From Priapulus caudatus (taxonomy: Eukaryota > Priapulida > Priapulimorpha > Priapulimorphida > Priapulidae), in the NCBI RefSeq assembly GCF_000485595.1, contig NW_014577079.1, positions 637,119 to 674,613 of the forward strand: DNA of 37,495 bases, in the 5' to 3' direction. A model generated the notes under the pieces. It was not told the DNA's origin. It made no database searches and saw only the letters and a list, made by a program, of their open reading frames with translations. A program made the position numbers and the translations under genes. Position 1 is the stretch's first letter, and each line of letters opens with the position of its first letter. Shown piece by piece: positions 1 to 13,000 of the stretch.

Positions 1-93
1 TACGGTACCGACCGGTACCGGACCGGCCGTCCACCGTCCCGACCCGACCCGTACCCGTACCCGTACCGTACCTACGTACTACTACGTACTACA

Positions 94-95
<2 letters not shown>

Positions 96-175
<80 letters not shown>

Positions 176-180
176 CGCTC
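96..180. repeat. (TC)n microsatellite
   Basis: An almost perfect run of about 38 CT dinucleotides, breaking into CTCG repeats at its right end. It adjoins the CCGTA-rich low-complexity start of the window. Confidence 0.97.
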
Positions 181-436
181 TCGCTCGCGACCGACATTGC
201 AACCGCACAAACAAGTCACTCTAGATTGCCGGAGAGCCTTTTAAAATTCGTAACTACGCACAATTCTTTGAAGGCACTCGCGTTTCGTGACTAACTTTGG
301 AAACAATGGCGCGCTGATTTCGAATACAACAGCACGTGTTCGTTTCACATGATAATTTCGGGAAGGGAATTTTTTGGCGTGGTTTTTGCTCGCGCAGAAC
401 ACACGTTGCGTTTATACGAACACGAGACACCGACAG

Positions 437-490
437 CAAGCAAGACAGTGCAAGCAAGACAGTGCAAGCAAGACAGTGCAAGCAAGACAG
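437..490. repeat. 14-bp tandem repeat, ~3.9 copies
   Basis: Unit CAAGCAAGACAGTG repeated almost exactly at 437, 451, 465 and 479. The small ORFs crossing it on both strands are products of the repeat. Confidence 0.95.
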
Positions 491-1816
491 TCGACAGCAT
501 GTCTCGTAACGTTTGCTTCGATTCTCGCCGATTCTTGCTGTCTAACATTACACTCGAGAACAGACACGACCTTTACACAGACCTTCTCGCTCTGTCTTCC
601 TCGGTGTGTAATTATACCAGGTATATCTATAGAGTGGGGGTAAATTTTCAGCCCCCCCCACTAAGCCATTGTACCCGTGTTCATTTTAACGATACACGAT
701 TGCCAAATATACGGTTGCAATCTATGATTACCATGCACCATATCAACCCTTGGAACATGAGAACTTGTCCAAGAATCTTGCCATCATTTTCCTAAATATA
801 TATAATCTTCCGATGTTTATCACTGAAACTATATGCTAAACAATGCCATCTTGCTTACAACACTAGACTGATGCAAACTCCAAACTCAAATTAACCTGCC
901 CTGCGATTGAGTGCAACACGCCTACGTGTAACTGGTGTTACAAGCCCTTGTGTTACTGTGTTACTGTGTAACTTGTGTTACAAGCACGCTTCAGAGTAAA
1001 CCACTCATTAAAAACAGTCGAAGGAGCATTCATGATGAGTTTCTCAACGCTTCCGTAAAATGTTGCTACTGAACAACATGCGTGAGCGGGTGTCTGCAAA
1101 TCTAAAGTTTTTCAGTGACGTGTGATACTGATAGTCACGGACTATAGCAGTTTCAACTGTGAAATAGGCACTCGGCCTGGAAAGGCAATCCTTTCTACAA
1201 TAAGCAACCGCTTGTTCGTAGTTCCAACTGCACTTGCGCATCACTCCTTGTTCAACACGATTACTAGGTATCGTCCAGCACTACGACCCACTCTACTACA
1301 TCCTACATCCTTAAATGACTACAGAATATCAGCATAATTAGATAAGACGTGATCTATTCTTCTTTATTTTTTTGTATTCGTGGTATAGAAACACGTTTTA
1401 CAGCTACATCACCCAATCTGTAATCAACTAACGTAAACAGTTATAATTAAAATATCACCAATAAAATTCTGCAAGACCTATCAAAGCAGATTGCCAGCTG
1501 CGGCAATCAAACATTTCACAGATAATAATCACGCTAACATATTACTGGCTTGACACTTTTGATAACAGAACAAATATCTATGAAGCTAGATGAAACCGCA
1601 GAAGCAATTAAAAGCATCAAACGATGGTTATGTAACATCAACTATTGCGAATACGACCAATGATACTGTGATTTTTTACATGTCGCTGCTGCCACCTGGT
1701 ATCCCAATAAGACATAAAACGTTGAACGCTTTCCACCACGTACCACTTTCCAGATGACAATATGAAACCAAGAGATATATACAAACAACTATCCGAGAGG
1801 GCTACAGGAAGAAAGG

Positions 1817-1821
<5 letters not shown>

Positions 1822-1857
<36 letters not shown>
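1822..1857. repeat. (GA)n microsatellite
   Basis: Near-perfect GA run, flanked by GGGAGGGAG on the left. Confidence 0.95.
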
Positions 1858-1860
<3 letters not shown>

Positions 1861-2087
1861 AACTTTTAATTTTGAAGGCCATGTAAGGAGCCGCGTGTAA
1901 GGAGGGCAACCACGGCATTAAGGAGTAGAAATACGGAATGCAGGGAAGGCAACCACAGCACACGAGGATAACCACGGCACACGGCGTGGGTGCCGTTGTG
2001 ACATTCGAGCCCTTCTACTCGTAACCACACGTCTTCCGACCGTGTGAAGCCTAATGATGATCACAGCATCCCGCTGATTGTACTTAC

Positions 2088-2198
2088 GGTGGTGATGACT
2101 TTGGCTGCGGCCTCGATCCCGTATGCACCCGCCACAGCGTGAATGTCATTGCTGTACAGATGCTTCAAGTCCAGCAGGTGACCATACTTCCACAATGC
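2088..2198 (-). CDS. POLR1A: POLR1A exon 32 (residues 1620-1656), last exon in window
   Basis: [20 protein letters not shown] and [16 protein letters not shown] are strongly conserved. It ends at a canonical donor ACC|GTAAGT, so at least one more exon follows to the left. No continuation (VDPRHL, EGxYKPxNR, LVVGKxVxGGTG) is seen in 1-2087. Confidence 0.97.
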
Positions 2199-3312
2199 CT
2201 ACAGAACAACAAAGTGATGAGAAATCAAGCATGCTAGATCTAGGTCAGTGCCACGTACATGCAGTGTATAGCACACAGATGGCTGAAACGTAATTTACAA
2301 ATAATTGTACCCGATTAATTTCATTTCATTTCTTATAATTGTACTTGTAATTTGTATGTGGTACGTAGGACGAAAGCACTATTTATCTGTTCCAAGGTTG
2401 TCTAATGTAGGCTAACGGTTTCTATCTGGCCGTCAAACCTCTATTTTTCACCATTTGCCGAAGAAACAACTAAAAGTTTCAGTTTTATGCACAGATTTCT
2501 CTTTCAATAAACGTACAGGCATGTAGTCATTCAAAATTTAGCAGCGCAATTTGCCTTATTCCAACTTAGAACTCGACAAAAATGAAATCTTCGTGAAACT
2601 ACAATCGAGAAATACACCAATATCAATAAATGTTACAGGTACATGATCGTTCAAAATTTAGCAAAGCAATTTGCCTTTTCCAACGTAAAACCCAACAAAA
2701 ACAAAATCTTCACGAAAATACAATCAGAAAATACATCAACAAATATAAATCAATAAATCAAAGTATATAAATGAAAAAAAAAGAAAAAAAAAGAAAAAAA
2801 AAAGAAAGAAGATATATCAAGAAATACTAAAAACACAAGTAACAGCAGCCACTCACGGCCATGTTGACGCCCTCGGTCTTCAGCAGCTTGCGGCCTGCGA
2901 ACGCTCCCATGCCGTCACTGATGAATCCGCGCGAGATTGCCGGCGTCTGATGCAGGATCGTGCGCCGCACCTCCTGCTCAAGCAGTGACGTCATGTCGAT
3001 CTTCGCCTCGAGCGGATACTACGCGACAACAAGAGAACGTCGCTACATTACGCATACCACAGTGTAGTAAATTAATTAAATAATTTAATTAACTAGCACA
3101 GGGGTTCTTAACCTGTGGTCCATGGACCCATTTGGGTTCCATGGATAAGCTTTAGGGGGTCTGTGAATGAGGCGCATGGAAAAATTTTGTGTCTATATGC
3201 TTATGTACATTTTTCTGGGAAGGGGTCTGTAGCTTTCAGCAGATTCTCAAAGGGGTCCTTGACTCAAAAAAGGTTAAGAACCACTGATTACTAGCATATT
3301 ATAATAGCAGTC

Positions 3313-3343
<31 letters not shown>

Positions 3344-6300
3344 GGGAATATAATAGACACACCATGTTATACGTGTGGTGTAGACACTGCTAACATAAAT
3401 ACACACCTGCAGAGTAACCTCACACCACTCCTCATTGACAGTATCGTATGCGTAGCCAGAGACCTCTCGAGCCACATTGATCACGGCCTGAAAAGTAGTA
3501 ATTAAGTGCATTAGGCATAGGAATCGGATGCATTTGTATATGCATGTTTATTGTATTATGATACAGACTTGTTGTAAATGGTTATAACATTAGAAATAGC
3601 AAATATACCATTAGATATTATATATGTGCAAAAGAAAATAGGATGTGCAATGAATGCTTCTCAGAAAGGAACAATGGTGATATTTACATTTACTATGGCA
3701 GCGTCCATTTTTGGTGGTGTTTTACTGATACTCTTCAGTTTTTTCTTTTTTCTTAAAGACTGTAGAGTTTGACCCTCCTCATCTGATACATTGTCTACAC
3801 TGATAGAATCTTCAGCCTCATCATCTTGTTCTACAAAACATCAACGATATACAAATTTTAACCTATTATCAGGGTGACTAGCCATCTATAATTTGACTCT
3901 GTGTTTCATTGCCTGCACCATGTATTAATTCTCTTCACACAATAGAGTGAACAAAATGCCAAATTACAAAAACATTTTCAACACGGTTTCATGCACTGCT
4001 GCTAGGCAATAAAGCCATATAAAACACATGTGTGTTAAATTAATGACAGATATTCTCAATTAATCATCATAAACAATAGAAAATATTGATGTCAAAACTA
4101 CTGAATAACACAAAGGAAATAAAGCCATATAAATTAACTACATCGCATAACTGATTAATAATATACTTCACATTGAACATTAAAAATACATTTCACATTT
4201 TTGAACGATAAAATTTAACCGAAGGGAGATTAATTACATTTCACGTTCCAGAAGCAATAGTTGCTATAATACCTTCCTCTTCTTCATCATCCTCTTCCTC
4301 CGTCATGTTCATCTCCTCCATCTCCTCCTCCTCGCCTCGGTATTCCCCGTCGTCACCCGCTCGCTCACGCTCCTTCTCCGCACCCGCGTCCCCATCGTTC
4401 GCTTCATCCCCCGAGTCTTCGCTGTCATTACCGCCGACATCCGGTGGCGCCCCCTCTGCATCACCCCCGCCTCCAGCATCGCCACCTGGTGGCGACTCAT
4501 CATCGTCGTCCTCATTGCTCGCTCGCCGGGACACTGCGGGTTTGAACGACGCCACGTGCAGTTGCCTACAGACACACAACGCCACGACCGAGTCAGAGCT
4601 GCCACATGTTTGTGAATAGCGTTAAATAGATGCGCAAATGGAATGCTTACGCGAGTGGGTATTGTAGTGTAGGCTGCAGACGATTTAGCAGCATGCATAG
4701 ACACCAGAGTGCTGAATATCCAATCTACAAACAACATCCCTGACCGCCGTTATCGTTAATCCCGGCTGGCTCAAGCCTCCTCATGTACATTCATCAGAAC
4801 GTACATCGTCACCATGACCCTAAGCTAAACCTGAGCCGATCATGTATTCTTTAGCCCCAGCTCAGTCAAGCATTCTTCAGAATCATCATCATCATACATC
4901 ATCACCATAAAGCTAGCCTAATCCTGAACCCGTGTATGCATAGATGTCAGAACGCAGACTTAACCAACGTTAACTGTCCCGCCAGCTAGGATAAGGTGAC
5001 CTTTACTGACATCAATGACATCTCCATCATTCATTGGCACGTTGCCAGCAGGCATACTCACTGTGCAGCTGCTTTTGTGCTGCTCTTCATCTTTTTCTGG
5101 ATGACGGAGAGAAGATTCTTGATGAATTTCGTCTGCATGAAATGCAGCACGTTGCTTGGTCGCAGCGCACACTTGTCTTTGTAGCGTGAGTACGGCAGGA
5201 ACTGGAAGAACAGCTTGTATATCCGGAACTTCTGCCTGAAAGCAACCGACCAAATGCGGATTTCTTGAGCATTTTCTCATGCGAAGTGTTCAGAAAAAAA
5301 ACATCTCATTTGAAAGCTATAGTTACAGGTTGTCCTTTGCAATGAAATTTAGTATGAGTTAATAGTTGTGAAATAGTTCAACATGTTCAAAAAGCCTTAT
5401 AGATATTTTTTTTTATGTTAAAATTTCTCACCATCCACCATCTTCAATTGACATCTTCTCACAAATTCTAACTTCTTCCACAACCTGTAAAAACGACACA
5501 CAAAATACATTTAACAGCCTAACATCACAATCAACAAAACAAAAACTGAAAAGTCCACATGGTTCACGAAAGAAAAACCTAAAAATGTGCAAAAACGAAT
5601 ATTGTAAACCATTATTGAATTAATAAATTTGGTTACTATTTCATTTTTTAATTTACAAGGTTCACTTAGGTACTTGTGTACTTTGGTACTAGTGACTTAC
5701 TTAGGTTACAAAAATAAATATAATAAAAATATTTATATATACAATATAATTATATATATATATATAAATATAAAAATATATTAATATAATAAATATAATA
5801 CCGTCGACAGGTAGGCGCGTGTTAGCTTCAGCTGCAGAGTCTTCATCTGCCGGGCTGACACGTGATCGAGGAATGGCACTTCCATCGTCGGAGTCTTGAT
5901 GCTGGCACTGGCGACCATCAGAATCTCGCGCAGACGCGGTATACCCAGCGTGACGTTCATCTCTCCACGCCCGGCAAAGTGAAACGTGTTCAAGGTCATC
6001 TGGGTCGAAGGTTCGCCGATCGACTGCGGGGTACAAAAGAAGAACGCACTCTAATACCAAAAATGGCGTCGATAATATACCACATCATCTCTCCTTATCT
6101 ATCATTGAGCTGGCGTCGCTGGTTTTGTCCCTGAAGCAAAGTAATGTCCGACAATATATACAAACTTAAACCATACACTCCAAGTGCCGACTAAAAGTGC
6201 ACATCATTTAATTCGAGATGGCAGGTCACTCGGGAATAGTCGACAATGTGTTATATCACAGTTGGCCGTGAGGTCACGAACCATGCTAGTATGCTCACAT

Positions 6301-6984
6301 AATCACGCCTCTGGAGCTGATCCTACTAAGGGAATTCTGAATGATGACCATGAATTAAAATGCTATATAAGACTATGTTTAATTATAATTCACAACTAAA
6401 TCGAAGCAATTATCAAGGCAATATGAATAGAAGTAAATAAATTCGATCACAATTTCTTTACTTGACAGTAATGGCACAAATGTTACGTCAAAGAAGAAGA
6501 AATATGACGCAATTATTACACTTACTAATACAACTACGTTGGCACTAGAGACATATCCATCTTGTATGTGTATCCTACTGATAGTGATATAATTAGGAGT
6601 ACATTAACATTAACAGTAATATTAGTCTAACCTGCACATAACAGGATGTTGAACTATACCTGAGCGGCTAGCAAGCCGACTGCCTCTGCTGGTTCACACA
6701 TCGCCTTCATGTTCTCATAATACATCAATGTCCGAAACTCATCCTGGCTCACACGCCCCCTCTGGTGATCAGCTTCTTTACTAATGAGGTTATCGGGATT
6801 CTGGCTCAGGTAGTCATCGACGACGTCAGACATTCTCTCAGAGATGGCGCCAAAGTACCGACATGCAGATAGCTGCGAGCTGACGGGATCGGGGCAACCA
6901 GATATGTGCTTTTCATACCTGCAAAAATATTACTAAACTCGAATCTGTTTTGCATGCACGCACTCATGCTCACACATGCACGCT

Positions 6985-7024
<40 letters not shown>

Positions 7025-10000
7025 CACACGCACACACACACACACACACAGCTGTTCATTACAGACACCTACTGTTCAAGCAAAAAATATTCTCGTATAT
7101 ATGTTTACAGGTTTCCTTACTATATGTGAATGGCAATTTCTGACTTACTTCCTTCTCTTATCGTCATCCAACTCCCTCCAGGAGTTCACGAGGGCGGTGA
7201 AAGCCATGCCTCTCTTGGCACCGGCCACCTCCCCAAACTGCTCTCGGAGCTCGGGAAGGTGTTTCTGACCGTACTTCAGGAAAGCCGAGCACCTCTGTTT
7301 ATGTGAGGAACCACGCTTCCTCTTCCACTTCGATATCTGTATAAATATAGAGTAATATATAATATAGAGCAGAACAAAGGAAAAGGCTTCTTTTATTATT
7401 CTATTACCTTTGTGGCAGGTGTATGCATGCAAGACTCGTTTAGCATCGCTCCTAATCAAAACAGCTATATGACTCCACTGACTGACAAACTTACGAATGT
7501 TTATCTACATCGAAAATACCCACTAGCGATAAAACTCTTGTGTGGTATGCCCCGTCAAAATATCTAAGAAAAAATATTCCGAGAAATACGACCGTACGCT
7601 TTTTTGCAGCTTCGGTGCTGTCGCGGTGTCCATCACCTTCTGTATGTCTTCAATGGGACGTTTATCAATCACCGCATCGTAATTATCAATGAGGAATCTG
7701 AACTGTCCCTTGTTCAGAAACTGTGTCTTCCCAATATCAAGACCATCCTCACCATATAGAAACTAAAAAACAATAATAACAACAAATCTAGTTCAGTGCT
7801 CAGGGTTTCTTATACATCAGAGGCACAGTGGCGCACTGCCGTTGTCGGCACGCCTTTGAATCCATCATGTGCCTTTGTCTAATTTTCCCTCAGAAGAAAC
7901 CCTGGTGCTGTCAAGATTATTGTATACACAGTCATTATATACCCCCTATAATACTATTAATAGTAATATCTTGCATGTAATGTATTTATGAATGAGTGAG
8001 GAAGCTACACTTCTCATTTGTAAAATAATTTCTATTATCTCCTGTGCTAGTTCTACTTAGACTTTACGCTTCACATCAGGCAGTAAAATGTAAAATAGTT
8101 TTAACCACAAAACTATACTACCATAATTAGGATAACTCTTATTTAGTTCTCTTAATTTTATAAGTCTTAATAACATGTATCTATAACTCTTATAACTACC
8201 TGAATGACGCTACCGTCACTGTCTCTCACAGTCATATCGTAGTTGACTATGATGCCCTCTAGATGCTTGATTATACAGCGCTGCAGGTAACCACTACGAC
8301 TTGTCTTCACGGCTGTATCTATAAGACCCTGAATCAGTGTGAACGTGCATAATTATTACCTCATTGTTACAGTATCATTTACAGAGTACATGCAACATAA
8401 TAACAGAAAGCACTATTGCTAATGTAGCATATGCAAATGACTGCTTCCCCCACCCACACACACCTTGCCCTCCTTCCCCCACCACACACATCACCCTCCC
8501 CCACCCATCCCCACCTCCTAACACACACCTGACACTCCCCCACCCGATACACACCTTTCCTCCCCCACCGATCCTACCACAACACCTAGAACCTCCCCCA
8601 CCATCCACACCCCCTCCCACCTCCTACCCACACACCTGACCCTCTCCCCCACGCATGCCACACCTCCCCTCCCCACCTCCTACCACACACCTGACCCTCC
8701 CCCACCCATCCACACTTCCTACCATGACGCTGACCCTCCTCCACCCATCCCACTCCCCCTCCCCACCTCCTACCACACACATGACCCTCCCACCCATCCA
8801 CACTCCTACCATGCACACTGACCCTCCTCCACCATCCCCATCCTACCACACACCTGACCCTCCCCCCAACCATCCATATCTCCGACCTCCCCACCCCTAC
8901 CACACCTGACCCTCCCCACCCATCCACACCTCCCCTCCCCTCCCGCCACACACCTCACTCCCTCACGCCACCCACACCCCTCCCCTCCCGCCACACACCT
9001 CGCGTCCGGGCATGGCAGTGAAAGAAGAAACTCCTGTGGGCGTATACCGGTGAAGGAGCGGCAGTCGATAAGGCTGGAATATACCTCACCTCCTCTCCCA
9101 CTCCCCCCCCCACCCAATACACACACCTCCCCCTCCGCCACAGCCCCTCCCCCTCCTCCTGCCGCACACACCTCCCCCTCCCCCTCCCACCACGCACCTC
9201 ACGGCCGGCCATGCAGTGGAAGAAGAACTCCTGCGGGCGTATGCCGGTGAGGAAGCGTCCGTCGATGAAGCCGCCGGCGCGCGGCGTCGTGTCGTACGGC
9301 GCGAACGACGGCAGCTGCGCTCCACTGATCATCAGCGGCGGACGCCGGCCCTCGAGCTCGATCTGTCCGAGGAGGCACGAGATCTGCATGCAGTTCACCT
9401 GCGGGAGCGCGCACGGAAACAACGTTAAACATGCGCGTGTTGACAGGTTGACGTGTATGCCTGTAGGAGTGAAAAAACGCAGCCAGGGTATGCCTAACGT
9501 GAGCACGTGCCTGTCGATACAAGCACGTACCTGTGGATACAAGCATACCTGTAAATATAAGCATATAAGTGTAGATACAAGCACATAGCTGTATATTCAA
9601 GCACATACTTATAGATACAAACATATCCCTGTAGCTACCAGGATATATATGCAATATACCAGCACACCTGTAGTTTCAATCCCACACCCATAGAAACAAG
9701 TAAGTGCATACCTTTAGAATCAAGTGCATACTCATAGATACAAGCACATACCTGTTGATACTATCATACCAATAAACACAAGGACATATCCAGTGCAAGT
9801 CTCTAGTTTACACACGCATTAAGGTTGCGACAAGATGATATGTTTATGCGGTAAATGTACCATTGAGCCTTTGGCACCGGACTGCACCATCAGCTGCAAG
9901 TTGTTGTTAGGGAACGTCTTCAGCATGCCGTGTGGAAAGCAGGCCTTGTTGATCTCGTTATTCGTCTCATCTGTTTTTGCTTTCATACACAAGTCCAGCT

Positions 10001-13000
10001 CCTTGAGATCACCATCATCCTGGCTGTAGTGGCTGGCACGATACCGCTGTGAAATCTCGTTCTATTGGTATGAAATATTCACTTATATTATGTACTACAT
10101 TATTATTAATGAAATAATTCAATTAAAAATTATGCATCTTTTATGAAAGTAGAATGTAGTCAAAAATCATATGTGGTGTATTTCAAACCAAGAATGTTCC
10201 ATTGCACAGTTATTTACATTCTATGCAGCCGCGAGAAAAAGAACGACTTTCATCCTTATTTAACCTATTAACTTTTACTACATACAGTTAAACCTCGATT
10301 ATCCGACCGAGTGCACAGGGAGTATTTTGTCCATATAACATGTATAACTGATTGTTCGGATAACTAATCGGATCGTATTACCGTTAACGATCGTATTACC
10401 GTCTCGTATTCACGAGACCTTGAGATCTTGTTAGGATAATCTGAAATTCGGATTATTGATGTTCGGATAACCGAGGTTTGACTGTATAACTATTATAGCA
10501 CATGTTATAATTATGTATAACAGATTCAGCACCTCATCTGTGTAATTGCTGACACCAAGTGCCTTAGCGGCGACCTCTGAACCCGCATTCCTCGCGGCGG
10601 CCATGATTACTGCACGCTTGCTGTCGCCATCTGGTGTCACGATGATGTCCTCCACACCCAGTGTGAACCCACGCAGCTGCAGGAATGCAGTAAACAGTCT
10701 CGCTAGACTGGTCAGTAGCTTGCCAGAGATTGCTCCACCATACAGCTGCAATGACAACATGGTTCGCTTGCAATGACCTCGTGTGACCTGTCTCTCCCAA
10801 AATTTCTTAGCCACCACAAACAGTTTGTGGACCTAAAAATTCTTAGCCACCACAAACAGTTTGTGGACCTAAAAAATTCTTAGCCACCACAAACAGTTTC
10901 TGGATCTAAAAAATGTATTAGCCACCACAAACAGTTTGTGGATCAAAAGATTTCTTAGCCACTACAAAACAGATTGTGGACCATTAATTTATTGTCAACA
11001 CATGTACACAAAACACAAATTGCTTCTGCAGCATAATAAGCTTGTTGGCCACAAATATGTGCTTATATCCAAAGCAAACAGCACAATGACATGACAGTTT
11101 ACTTGTCACCCATATATGCATGGGTTCACAATTTGGTTGTGGTGGCTTAACATCTTTATACTGAATCACTCAGTGCTCTCACTTTGGTCTACGCAAAATT
11201 CCACAACTGTTTGGCTAAAATTCCTTAAAATAATATAATCCATAATTCACTATGGTTTTCTATTATTATTTATTGGTATTTCTATAGCATTATGCGCATT
11301 CTATAAAATGCTTCCTCTAAAAAGCGCCATCTACCACCATGAATTTATGAATTAATTTTGGCAGCACTATGCCATTGTTTCAGTCATTAAAGTATATAGA
11401 TCATAGAAATAATATACTAGTTAGACCATGTGTCTCTATATATTTCTATGATATAGATAGAGGCGCTACTTGCAATAGTGCAAACGTCAAGATTAGCATG
11501 CTACATGTAATTAGGAATTGCTGTGAGACAAAACCAGAAGTTGCCGAACGTACGGAACAATATTTCAACCTATAATAACCATGAACGGGCGTATACGTTT
11601 AAAATGTTCATTATAAAGTTATTTAAATATAGGTAGACAGAAACATTAAATACAACTTTATTTCATTATACATTGAATATGATATGCTTTTTTAAATAAA
11701 ATACATGTAGTATTAAATAGTGATGTTACGATCATCGATTATACTCGATCATCGGTTGAACAGTGGCTCGAACCAAGAGCTTGGTTATCAAAATCCATAA
11801 TCGATTTCATCAACAACAAAAAAAATAAATAAATAAAAATAAATAATAATAAAACTTGAACAAGAAAACTTGGAAAAGTGATGAGAATCAGAGATATCAT
11901 TGCTACTATACAAGTTATCCTTTATTAACATACATGTATTATACACACAGTAGTAAACAGTGCAAAACAAACAGTAAACAGGGCTAAACAAGCACATACA
12001 TGCACTCACGTACATGCACACGACGTTACACACACGCAGGCATTCAACACCCCGAGTAACCGATTGTAACCGATCATCGATTACTTGGGTCCAACCGATG
12101 ATCGATTACGAAATTACAACCGATTGACAACACTAGTATTAAAACAGTCAGTGGGTTACTTATTATATTGTTTCGCATTATGAAACATGAAAATGTGCAA
12201 CTTTAGGCCCGAATTATATAGCTCTTGGTTAGACACATCTGGGTAAAAGTGATCTCACCTCGTAGCAACAGTGCACAAGACCATAGGGCGTCGCTCCATA
12301 GTGACCCTTGTCCAGTACTCCCACCAGCAGCTCTCCATGTCTGACGACTACCTGACTCTCTGTCATGTTGTCGCCCTGCAGAGGCGTTCCACCGGCTATC
12401 CAACGCCGTGCTGGCACCTTGAAACACGAGAGTTCATGTTAATGTAGTGACATGCAGAATTAATGGAAAATGGCACAGTCTAGAGCATGCACCCACACAG
12501 TTAAGGCAAGGAAATAACACTGCAGGCGAGAATGTGCAGGAGGAACCCTGCCCATTAATTCAATAATAAGAGTTTAATCTGAACTTTGGTGTTGATAGCA
12601 CCCATAAAATTTGACAAAAAAAACAAGGTTCAATATAGGACTGACTGCAGTCAGAAAGGCATGTTAATGAGAAACCTGTTGCCAGTTCTTGCTTGATATC
12701 TTCGCTTTTCCGGTAAGCATTAGAGGGACTTTTCCATGAGGAATGATGTTGCAAATCACTGTCGATATGACCTGTTAATGGAATGAATGTGATAGACACA
12801 AGTAGGCAAGTTAGGAATTACTGTCGACACAAACTGTTAATGTTATACACACGATGGAAAAGTTCACAGATGATGCAACCTTGATAGGTTCACAAGTAAT
12901 GATAGAACCGCAGTAGAACTTTACATCAGGTTTCATGCAAGACCGTTAAACGACGTATGTTACTGAGGCTTTCTGTTGGGCAAAAAAACACAATAAACAA

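Larger units (their letters stand above)
1..2087. other. Intron/3' flank without recognised exons
   Basis: Reads as noncoding: a CCGTA/GTAC-rich low-complexity stretch at 1-95, two microsatellites and a 14-bp tandem repeat (separate entries). Between them, unique AT-rich sequence carries no protein family I recognise on either strand. It is presumably part of the intron after POLR1A exon 32. About 900-985 is rich in direct and inverted GTGTTACAAG copies. Confidence 0.6.

Noticed and set aside
1-95. Possible telomere or centromere end at the left edge
   Set aside because: CCGTA/GTAC repeats are irregular and are not telomeric hexamers; the gene clearly continues leftward.
4305-4619. Ser/Pro-rich plus-strand ORF of 104 codons
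   Set aside because: Antisense of the acidic exon 28 of POLR1A, whose coding strand is fixed by phase and homology.
7826-7930. tRNA-like SINE: CAGTGGCGCACTGCCG with a downstream CCTTTGAATCC
   Set aside because: The A-box/B-box spacing (~20 bp) is too short, no tail or target duplication is visible, and no second copy lies in the window.
8364-8951. Pro/His-rich plus and Gly/Val/Trp-rich minus ORFs
   Set aside because: Produced by the C-rich minisatellite; overlapping frames on both strands are equally open.
9216-9588. Plus-strand ORFs of 70 and 125 codons
   Set aside because: Antisense shadows of the GC-rich exon 20.
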